In this document: positions 26,278 to 32,484 of the stretch, piece by piece | Layout of the letters: each line of letters starts with the position of its first letter | Position numbering within the stretch: position 1 is the first letter of the stretch | NCBI GenBank assembly: GCA_003243255.1 | Contig: QFQM01000035.1 | Location: 1-32,484, forward strand | DNA from: Flavobacterium psychrophilum | GTDB lineage: Bacteria; Bacteroidota; Bacteroidia; Flavobacteriales; Flavobacteriaceae | Direction of reading: 5' to 3' | DNA: 32,484 nucleotides | The notes under the pieces: generated by a model | Told to the model about the DNA's origin: nothing | The model's input: only the letters and a program-made list of their open reading frames with translations | Databases searched by the model: none | Position numbers and translations under genes: made by a program

Positions 26278-26865
26278 TTATCTGCCTTTTTTGGCAACAA
26301 ATTTCATTTTGTAGTCAGGTCTTGTTTTCCCTTCCATTATGTTTTGTAATTTCTTTTTTATCAACGTTTTTTTCAGGGTAGATATTTTATCGGTAAATAA
26401 AATCCCTTCAATATGATCGTACTCATGCTGAATTACCCTTGCAATAAGGCCGTCGTACACATCTGTATGTTTGTTGAAGTCCTCATCATAATATTCAATG
26501 GTAATTCTTTCGTGGCGGTATACATCCTCACGCACTTCAGGAATGCTAAGGCAACCTTCATTAAAACCCCATTCTTCTCCTTCTTCTTTAAGGATTGTAG
26601 CGTTTATAAAGGTCTTTTTAAAACCTTTAAGCTGCTCCTGTTCCTCTTTAGAAAGATCTTCATCATCACTGAATGGCTCTGTATCAACTATAAAAAGACG
26701 GATGGCAAGCCCAACCTGAGGCGCTGCAAGACCTACACCATAGGCATTATACATTGTCTCATACATATCGGCAATGATTTTTTTAAGCTCAGGATGATCC
26801 TTGCTTATTTCCTCACCTTTTTTCCTTAGTACAGGGTCACCATATCCTACAATAGGTAATATCAT
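26278..26865 (-). CDS. def: Peptide deformylase
   Basis: A 195-residue metalloenzyme that removes the N-formyl group from new proteins. All three motifs are intact: GVGLAAPQ (43-50), EGCLSIPEV (103-111; C105 is a metal ligand) and QHEYDHIEGILF (146-157; H147 and H151 bind metal, E148 is catalytic). An acidic insert, FSDDEDLSKEEQEQLK (65-80), is longer than in E. coli Def but usual for Bacteroidota. A -7 box lies upstream and the FUSC gene diverges. In many flavobacteria, as far as I recall, ruvX precedes def; here it does not. Confidence 0.97.
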   Translation of the reverse strand: MILPIVGYGDPVLRKKGEEISKDHPELKKIIADMYETMYNAYGVGLAAPQVGLAIRLFIVDTEPFSDDEDLSKEEQEQLKGFKKTFINATILKEEGEEWGFNEGCLSIPEVREDVYRHERITIEYYDEDFNKHTDVYDGLIARVIQHEYDHIEGILFTDKISTLKKTLIKKKLQNIMEGKTRPDYKMKFVAKKGR

Positions 26866-26922
26866 AATTAGCTCGCTTTTAAAATTTTGTCACACACCGA
26901 AAAGACCGATGTTTTGAGACTG

Positions 26923-26930
26923 CAAAAGTA
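26923..26930 (-). promoter_or_regulatory. -7 promoter element of def
   Basis: On the minus strand TACTTTTG followed by CA is an exact TAnnTTTG match, implying a leader of about 50 bases. The corresponding -33 triplet is TTG-like at two of three positions only. Confidence 0.5.
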
Positions 26931-27020
26931 ATAAATTAAAATGATTTGCCATCGGCTCCGCAAATGCTAAATTTTTGTGAGAATTAAGCTCTGCAAACAC
27001 AGTATCACTACCCTATTTAC

Positions 27021-27028
27021 TATCTTTA
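27021..27028 (+). promoter_or_regulatory. Possible -7 element for the FUSC gene
   Basis: TATCTTTA followed by CATC is a one-mismatch TAnnTTTG box 18 bases before the ATG at 27046. It supports that ATG over the upstream in-frame GTG at 26977. Confidence 0.45.
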
Positions 27029-27045
27029 CATCTCAGTTTTACTAT

Positions 27046-29268
27046 ATGCTCCAAAGGATACGCAATTTTACCGACAGTCATAATTTTACCAAAGCCATAA
27101 TTGTTACCATTGCGGCAGCAGTACCTGTGATAATCCTTTCCAGGTTCGGACATTTTCAGCTTGGTTTTGCCATAGCTCTGGGTGCATTCCTAACGTATCC
27201 GGCCGATATCCCCAGCAATTTATTACATCGTTCTAAAGGGCTACTTACCGCATCTTTAATTGTTGCCGGCTGTGCACTTATTGTAAACCTGCTCCATCCT
27301 TTTAAACTACTATTCTATCCTTTGCTGTTTGCTCTGGTATTCTTTCTTTCTATGATATCGGTTTATGGCCAGCGCGCTACTATGGTATCGTTTTCAGGAC
27401 TATTAGCAACAGTTTTAGCAACAGGCCATATACATACAGGATGGGAAATACTGCAATATACCGGACTTGTTTTGGCAGGAGGGCTCATCTATACCGTTGT
27501 TTCACTTTCATTTAATTACCTGAACCCTTATCGCTATACTGAACTCGAGATTGCCGAATGCATGAGGCTAACCGCAAAATACATGAAATTGCGCGGCGAT
27601 TTATGGAATGCTGATGCTGACAGGGCAACTATAGTCGAAAAACAGCTTAATCTTCAGGTTGAGATCAACCTCAATCATGAGAACCTGCGCGAAATATTGA
27701 TGCGCAACCGCTACAATACCGAAAATTCTAACAGGGGCCGCAAGATGCTGTTGGTTTTCATCTCTTTAATGGAAATACTAGAGCTGGCACTATCCACTTC
27801 ATTTGATCATAGCAAGCTGCACGAAAAGTTCAGCAAACATCCAAAGGTGCTTAGCACCTATCAAAACCTTGCGTATAATCTTGGTTCTTCGCTGAAAAAA
27901 ATCTCTAAAAGCATTGAGCAAAGAACAAAATACATCCCTAAACACAAGCTCGTTGCCGACCTGGAAGCTCTTGAAAAGGCAATTCTTGAATATGAAGCCG
28001 AATTAGGCAAAGAGGCTGCAGCCGAAGGTGTATGGATGCTGTCGAACATGCTTCATTATGCTGAAAAACAGATTGAAAAGATAAAAATCATTGAGCGTGC
28101 TTTTACAGAAAAGATAAAGTTCAAGGAACTGGGCAGCGGAAGGGATAAGGATCTTGAAAAATTCCTTGCTCCTGAATATTATCCTTTTCACACGCTTAAA
28201 GAAAACCTCAGCTTCTCCTCTACCATTTTCAGGCATTCACTTCGCCTTACGATGTGTATTGCCCTTGGCTGCATATTATCCTTTATTTTCCCATTGCAAA
28301 ATGTATACTGGATACTCCTCACCATAGTGGTGATTATGCGTCCGGGGTACGGATTGACCAAACAGCGTTCCTACCAAAGGATTGTCGGTACACTACTGGG
28401 TGGCATAATTGCCTTTGCTGTTTTAAGCGTGGTGAGTAATTCTATAATAATAGGCACACTGACAATAGTATGCATGTTGTTGGGGTATGCATTTACCGCT
28501 ACAAATTACCGTATTGGAGCTACCTTCGTAACTATTTACGTTGTGTTTGTATACGGTATGCTTACCCCTAATGTAACCGATGTTATTCAGTACCGCATAC
28601 TCGATACCGCTATAGGGGTAGCGATAACCTTTGCTGCTAATTATTTCCTTTGGCCATCATGGGAGTTTATGAACATGCCCGTTTTTATAAAAAAATCAAT
28701 TGAAGCCAACAGGAACTATCTTAACGAGATATCCAACTTTTATAACAATAAAGGGAATGTACCAACATCCTATCGCCTTGCCCGTAAAAATGCTTTTATA
28801 GAACTGGGCAATCTTATGTCGTCTTACCAACGAATGACCCAGGAACCCAAATCGAAACAGAAACAACAAAATCAGGTGTATAAACTTGCTGTATTAAACC
28901 ATACGCTTTTATCATCACTGGCATCATTGGGCACTTACATACAATCGCACAAAACATCAAGCGCTTCAGAGGCCTTTAATGCTGTGGTAAACACCGCTAT
29001 TAAAAACCTGGACAGCGCAATCGCACTGATGAGTATGGAAACCCAGGCAGAAGAAGCGCATTTAGCCAACAACGAAGAACTTGCCATGCGATTTACTGAA
29101 CTGAAGAACATTCGTGCACGTGAGCTTAAAGAAGTTCATATAACAGATGAGGAAGAATTCAGGCTTAAAATGGAAGAAGCCCACCTTGTCATTGAGCAAC
29201 TGGTATGGCTTACCGGACTTTCTGAAAAAATCGTAAAAGCCGCGAGATTACTACAGCTTAAAGGATAA
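27046..29268 (+). CDS. FUSC/YccS-type membrane protein
   Basis: A 740-residue integral membrane protein from ATG 27046. The frame continues 23 codons to a GTG at 26977, but that stretch contains the likely promoter and looks uncoded. The first membrane bundle (about 15-165) holds SRFGHFQLGFAIALGAFLTY and LLFALVFFLSMISVYGQRA. A long soluble helical domain (about 180-400) follows, then the second bundle with the FUSC signature VYWILLTIVVIMRPGYGLTKQRSYQRIVGTLLGG, and a C-terminal helical domain. This YccS_N plus FUSC_2 layout resembles AaeB/YccS proteins proposed to export aromatic acids or fusaric acid. The substrate is unknown. Confidence 0.92.
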   Translation: MLQRIRNFTDSHNFTKAIIVTIAAAVPVIILSRFGHFQLGFAIALGAFLTYPADIPSNLLHRSKGLLTASLIVAGCALIVNLLHPFKLLFYPLLFALVFFLSMISVYGQRATMVSFSGLLATVLATGHIHTGWEILQYTGLVLAGGLIYTVVSLSFNYLNPYRYTELEIAECMRLTAKYMKLRGDLWNADADRATIVEKQLNLQVEINLNHENLREILMRNRYNTENSNRGRKMLLVFISLMEILELALSTSFDHSKLHEKFSKHPKVLSTYQNLAYNLGSSLKKISKSIEQRTKYIPKHKLVADLEALEKAILEYEAELGKEAAAEGVWMLSNMLHYAEKQIEKIKIIERAFTEKIKFKELGSGRDKDLEKFLAPEYYPFHTLKENLSFSSTIFRHSLRLTMCIALGCILSFIFPLQNVYWILLTIVVIMRPGYGLTKQRSYQRIVGTLLGGIIAFAVLSVVSNSIIIGTLTIVCMLLGYAFTATNYRIGATFVTIYVVFVYGMLTPNVTDVIQYRILDTAIGVAITFAANYFLWPSWEFMNMPVFIKKSIEANRNYLNEISNFYNNKGNVPTSYRLARKNAFIELGNLMSSYQRMTQEPKSKQKQQNQVYKLAVLNHTLLSSLASLGTYIQSHKTSSASEAFNAVVNTAIKNLDSAIALMSMETQAEEAHLANNEELAMRFTELKNIRARELKEVHITDEEEFRLKMEEAHLVIEQLVWLTGLSEKIVKAARLLQLKG

Positions 29269-29297
29269 AAAAATCCTGTCAATTGTTTGACAGGATT
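29267..29297 (-). terminator. Rho-independent terminator at the end of the leftward microprotein transcript
   Basis: AATCCTGTCAA (29272-29282) pairs perfectly with TTGACAGGATT (29287-29297) over 11 bp around TTGT. The T-run is only on the minus strand (A's 29267-29273, overlapping the FUSC stop), so its polarity is leftward, although the hairpin may also slow + strand polymerase. Confidence 0.8.
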
Positions 29298-29324
29298 GTG
29301 AGTAGTAGTAAAGGACTGAAAATT

Positions 29325-29408
29325 TTAGTTGGAGTCTTCTTCAAAAAATGCCTTAAAACAAATCCCGAATAAGAACACAACAATAGTAATCAGAAATCCT
29401 AAAACCAT
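29325..29408 (-). CDS. 27-residue single-helix membrane microprotein
   Basis: A short frame read ATG to TAA on the minus strand. The peptide begins MVLGFLITIVVFLFGICF, an uninterrupted hydrophobic segment of about 18 residues, followed by KAFFEEDSN, a short charged tail that would stay cytoplasmic under the positive-inside rule only weakly. The codons are sensible and a strong leftward terminator lies 28 bases beyond the stop. An 8-bp perfect hairpin overlaps its start codon. There is no recognised family. It could act as a regulator or subunit of a membrane complex; a chance ORF cannot be excluded. Confidence 0.5.
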   Translation of the reverse strand: MVLGFLITIVVFLFGICFKAFFEEDSN

Positions 29409-29427
29409 TTTACGGAAAACCGTAAAA
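29406..29427 (-). promoter_or_regulatory. Hairpin over the microprotein start codon
   Basis: TTTTACGG (29408-29415) and CCGTAAAA (29420-29427) form a perfect 8-bp inverted repeat with a four-base loop; the first base of the minus-strand ATG is in the stem. It could control translation start or be an operator. Confidence 0.45.
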
Positions 29428-29490
29428 CACCTATATTTTAACAGAATTTTAACGATAATGAGCTAAAAAAAATCTCTATGGCTTTCAATA

Positions 29491-30378
29491 TCATTTCTCA
29501 ATAATATCTATATCTAGTAATTCACGTTTACTATCAAAAACAGCTTTTACAGATACACCTTCTATAGGGTATAACAATTCCACAACCGTTTTATCATCTA
29601 ACTCTTTTACTATTTTTAGGTCAATATAATTTTTATTCTTAGCCGCTTTTACATCTTTAACAGTCTTTACCAAAATGTTATTTATTTCAGTATCCATAAC
29701 ACAAAAATCATTCTCAATCACATATAACGTTTCCCTTCCATTTTTATCTCCATGAAGATAATCAGCAACTTTATTGTCCAGTAAAATCTTCTCTAAAAGC
29801 ACGCAATAGCCTTTCATTTTCTTCAATTTTGGCTGGACTATAAGAGGGTGAATAAGTTTATATTCAATCCATTTCCCACCTTCATTTTTGAATACCTGAA
29901 TACCTAACCACGTTATTAAATTGAGGTACACTAATGCATATTTGTTATCTAATGTATAAATAGGCTTGCCAACAGTTAACACTTTAGAACCGGGAGCTAT
30001 AATATCCATATCCTCTTTATATATTATGACTTTATCTTCATTGATTCCATTCAGATTCCATTTTTCATCACTTCTTTGGGAAAGAAGATATCCATACTCT
30101 TTTTCATTAAAAATCTGTTGCAATATTTCATCATTATGATCAGCCTCAAATAAAACATCAGAAACTTTATCCCTATACTTTTCAATCATATTGATAATAT
30201 AACCATTATTAGCAGAAGGGGAAAGCAAAATCATGGCATGCTCACCTTTTAAAATCCTCTTAGTATTGTTTATAACCGTTGTAAGTATAAGATTGTCATC
30301 CTGAGAAGTATTTGCAACAGCCTGTACAGACCCAGAAAAAGAAACAAGTACAAATAAAACAAGTAAAACCTTTTTCAT
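29491..30378 (-). CDS. Orphan secreted protein
   Basis: A 295-residue protein with a signal peptide (KKVLLVLFVLVSFSGSVQA, cleavage near residue 20 before VANTSQ), so exported. The mature protein is mixed alpha/beta with many Lys, Asp, Asn and Ile residues; SPSANNGYIINMIEKYRDKVSDV and KYALVYLNLITWLGIQVFKNEGG are representative. Two cysteines (KGYCVLL, NDFCVMD) could pair. I find no family motif or catalytic signature. It lies 152 bases downstream of the small lipoprotein, with a terminator between, so it is probably a separate transcript. The AT-rich codons resemble those of the neighbouring accessory genes. Confidence 0.7.
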   Translation of the reverse strand: MKKVLLVLFVLVSFSGSVQAVANTSQDDNLILTTVINNTKRILKGEHAMILLSPSANNGYIINMIEKYRDKVSDVLFEADHNDEILQQIFNEKEYGYLLSQRSDEKWNLNGINEDKVIIYKEDMDIIAPGSKVLTVGKPIYTLDNKYALVYLNLITWLGIQVFKNEGGKWIEYKLIHPLIVQPKLKKMKGYCVLLEKILLDNKVADYLHGDKNGRETLYVIENDFCVMDTEINNILVKTVKDVKAAKNKNYIDLKIVKELDDKTVVELLYPIEGVSVKAVFDSKRELLDIDIIEK

Positions 30379-30445
30379 AGTAATTATAGTTTAGATGCAT
30401 TACAATATTACGTATTTTTCTACAAACCAATAAATTACACCATAG

Positions 30446-30474
30446 CAAAAAAGCCACCCTTTTCAGGATGGCTT
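30446..30474 (-). terminator. Terminator after the toxin-like/lipoprotein operon
   Basis: AAGCCACCCT (30451-30460) and AGGATGGCTT (30465-30474) form a 10-bp stem that is complete only in minus-strand RNA, where the one mismatch becomes G-U. The leftward T-run matches A's at 30447-30452. It ends the transcript of the small lipoprotein. Confidence 0.88.
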
Positions 30475-30530
30475 TTGAAATCTATGCTAAGAACATGATA
30501 TGATAATGGTTTTATCATATTCTATATCCG

Positions 30531-30881
30531 CTAAAATATTTCATTCATTTTCACTGTATCCTTTTCAATTTCAATATCAATTTGATTTGACGACGGCAGA
30601 CCATTTGTATAATAGCCGTATCTAAAACTTTTAATTTTATTATTCCTAAAAATTGTAAGTTGATACCCTCCATCGTTTCTAACTTTTTCAGAAAAGATTA
30701 GCTTGCCCTTAATCTTTTCATTAATGCCTATCTTTCCATAACTCCAATAATCATAGCCATTAGATACAATTAGAGAATCTACTTCGTTACCAGAGTGATT
30801 TTCTACTTCAAGACTCACGACAGGTTTGCTACAAGATATTAAAAAAGCAGCAAACAATAAAAAAGTAAGTATTTTCATCAT
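30531..30881 (-). CDS. Small lipoprotein, candidate immunity protein
   Basis: A 116-residue lipoprotein. The signal peptide ends in a lipobox, LISC followed by SKP (cysteine about residue 17), so it is lipid-anchored. The mature domain of about 100 residues is beta-rich (VVSLEVENHSGNEVDSLIVS, GYQLTIFRNNKIKSFRYGYY) and has no family I recognise. Two adjacent Met codons are possible starts. The first ATG overlaps the upstream stop (ATGA), so translation is coupled to the toxin-like lipoprotein. That tight pairing with a variable-tailed protein is why I propose an immunity role. It might instead be an ordinary accessory lipoprotein. Confidence 0.7.
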   Translation of the reverse strand: MMKILTFLLFAAFLISCSKPVVSLEVENHSGNEVDSLIVSNGYDYWSYGKIGINEKIKGKLIFSEKVRNDGGYQLTIFRNNKIKSFRYGYYTNGLPSSNQIDIEIEKDTVKMNEIF

Positions 30882-32484
30882 TGATCAGTTGGTTTAATAG
30901 TCGTACTTGTAGTAATACCATGATTTAAAGAAAAAGCTGGATCATTATAATTAATTGGTGATAAATATACCAGTTCTCCATTAATTAATAATTGATAAAT
31001 TCCATTATTAATTTCAGTAGTATTGGTCATATTAGGATGATCAAATTCGATAAAATCCATACCTACTTCATTGTTGTGTAGATCCATTTGTTTTTCCTTA
31101 ATAAAGAATTGCGAAACTTCACTTTCATGAGCTGTTGCAAAAATTTCAGTATAATACTTTCTTAATTTAACTGTATTTATAGCATTAAAAAAAGCATGTC
31201 TAAATGCATCTGGCTTACCATTAAGTAATTGCGGTACATTTCCAAATCTATTATTTGTTGCTTGTTCGGCTACTGCTTTATTTTTGTAAATTATGTGAGC
31301 TTCACGTGGAAATCCTTTAATTAATTGCTTTTCCTTCTCACTTAATCTCCCCCAAGTATCATAAGGCCCCTGATCTAAAACATCTTCTATAAAATTGTCA
31401 TCTTTCCACCATTCATATGGAAAATTATCTTCCTTACCCGGATAATCATTTTCATTAATACTCAATTGCCTGTTTATCATATCTATAGCAGACTCTTTAC
31501 TTTCAGTCGAATAATAATTCTCCTCAAGATATCCTTTAATAACTTCAACCGCTAATTCATTTTCACTATCATCCCAATAAGCTTCTTGGTCATCGTCAAG
31601 AGTTCCTTCAAATGCTTCTTCGTTAGTCGTGACTTGCGGCCCAACAACCCCTATTACAGGATTTCCATTTTGAGGATTACCAAATCCCGGGGTATTTGAA
31701 CCATTACCGGGATTAGAGGGAGGACCGGGATTCCATATAGTTCCTGAACCATCACCAGGGTCGTTTCCGGGACCTTCAATAGTTCCAGCACCGCCACCAT
31801 TATTAGATCCACCGATACTACTACCTAAATCTAAAATAGCATAATATACCGGCGAAGTCCCAACAGTCCCACCACTACCGTTACTTCCTGAACTATTGCT
31901 TTGAGGGCACTCACAACGCGGGCATGGCACATAGCCATAAGTTATAGCTCCATTTTCATCTGTGCCGGTTTCTACTCTATGACAAATTCCATTAATTAAT
32001 AAATAGATTGGTGTATAACCACCTCCAAATGTTTTAATCTCAAAACCAAGTCCACTAATATCAAAATCCTCTATTAGAAATATTTCCATTTTAGTTACAA
32101 GATCATCAATTGTTATTCCGGCAGCAAAATCCTGCCAATCTTTGGCATCAAAATTATACTTTAGCAAATAAGGTAAATATCCTCCATTATAAGGATGTAA
32201 AAATAAGTTTTCCAGTTTATCAGATGCTTGTGAACGTGTTACAGGAAAACTAAGTGAGTGATAATTTCCTTTTTGAACAAGCATTACCCTTTCCGGATCA
32301 ATTGAAAAATCATATTTAGCACTATAAAAAGGTATGACACTATCATTGTTCTTTTTTACAATGCTTGAAAAACGCCCTTTCATCAGGGGTAAATTTTTTA
32401 ATTCGTCAAGACTCATAATTTTTTGCGTAGTCTCTTCATCAACTGAACTTCTGTTGAAATCTACGGCGTCGTCCTTCTGACAAT
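30878..32484 (-). CDS. Partial multidomain probable lipoprotein with toxin-like C-terminus (5' end outside window)
   Basis: The frame is open to the window edge. The first Met at 32416 is internal: upstream codons read CQKDDAVDFNRSSVDEETTQ, and the Cys (32482-32480) followed by QKDD is typical of a flavobacterial lipobox. Numbered from that Met there is an N-terminal domain (about 1-145, YDFSIDPERVMLV...LENLFLHPYNGGYLPYLLKYN), a Cys cluster (C145, C165, C168, C170) and a Gly/Pro/Asn linker (about 172-258). A C-terminal domain has DAFRHAFFNAINT (403-415), AHESE (429-433) and MDLHNNEVG (444-452), resembling the DUF6973 pattern seen in some toxin-like proteins. Toxin activity is inference. Confidence 0.8.
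   Translation of the reverse strand, partial: CQKDDAVDFNRSSVDEETTQKIMSLDELKNLPLMKGRFSSIVKKNNDSVIPFYSAKYDFSIDPERVMLVQKGNYHSLSFPVTRSQASDKLENLFLHPYNGGYLPYLLKYNFDAKDWQDFAAGITIDDLVTKMEIFLIEDFDISGLGFEIKTFGGGYTPIYLLINGICHRVETGTDENGAITYGYVPCPRCECPQSNSSGSNGSGGTVGTSPVYYAILDLGSSIGGSNNGGGAGTIEGPGNDPGDGSGTIWNPGPPSNPGNGSNTPGFGNPQNGNPVIGVVGPQVTTNEEAFEGTLDDDQEAYWDDSENELAVEVIKGYLEENYYSTESKESAIDMINRQLSINENDYPGKEDNFPYEWWKDDNFIEDVLDQGPYDTWGRLSEKEKQLIKGFPREAHIIYKNKAVAEQATNNRFGNVPQLLNGKPDAFRHAFFNAINTVKLRKYYTEIFATAHESEVSQFFIKEKQMDLHNNEVGMDFIEFDHPNMTNTTEINNGIYQLLINGELVYLSPINYNDPAFSLNHGITTSTTIKPTDQ

Noticed and set aside
26977..27045. GTG start giving the FUSC protein 23 extra residues
   Set aside because: This stretch contains the TATCTTTA promoter-like box and would add a Cys/His-containing leader not expected in FUSC proteins; ATG 27046 is preferred.

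Overview
The window looks like a chromosomal piece of a Bacteroidota genome, most likely Flavobacteriaceae (Flavobacterium or a close relative). The case rests on AT-rich DNA, promoters of the Bacteroidota type (TTG, about 19 bases, TAnnTTTG), a type IX secretion (T9SS) sorting tail on a large surface protein, and families and gene neighbourhoods typical of flavobacteria (DUF4129/DUF4350/MoxR/DUF58; Rel, Fur-like, PurA; deformylase, DUF5606, MazG). No rRNA, tRNA or CRISPR was seen, and no gene-free stretch exceeds 300 bases.

Layout. 1-4.2 kb (+): the end of a DUF4129 gene, then DUF4350, MoxR ATPase and DUF58, a compact MoxR-type operon. 4.2-6.1 kb (+): a SpoU-type RNA methyltransferase, a small secreted protein and a cupin. 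6.2-10.3 kb (+): Rel (p)ppGpp synthetase/hydrolase, a Fur-family regulator and adenylosuccinate synthase, closed by strong terminators. 10.4-11.0 kb: nested REP-like palindromes next to a Y1 (RAYT/IS200-like) transposase. 11.1-19.1 kb (+): an OstA/LptA-like protein, a class III aminotransferase, a TPR protein, a TonB-C-like secreted protein, shikimate dehydrogenase and a DUF349 protein, several separated by clear terminators. 19.1-19.8 kb (+): an unrecognised membrane protein.

19.9-26.9 kb (-): a 1243-residue T9SS-exported protein with an FN3 domain and nine Ig-like repeats; an unrecognised exported protein; mazG; DUF5606; def. 27.0-29.3 kb (+): a FUSC/YccS-type membrane protein, divergent from def. 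29.3-32.5 kb (-): an accessory-looking block with a 27-codon membrane microprotein, an orphan secreted protein, a small lipoprotein and, running off the window edge, a multidomain probable lipoprotein with a toxin-like C-terminus.

How the parts fit. The left two thirds is mostly housekeeping (stringent response, purine and aromatic synthesis, envelope biogenesis). The most novel candidate is at the right end: a lipoprotein with a conserved N-terminal region, a Gly/Pro/Asn-rich linker and a C-terminal DAFRHA...AHE...MDLHNN domain, coupled by a 4-base overlap to a small lipoprotein. I read this as a possible surface-displayed toxin with its immunity protein; that is inference. Second is the transposase with its matching palindromes, and third the microprotein with a hairpin over its start codon.
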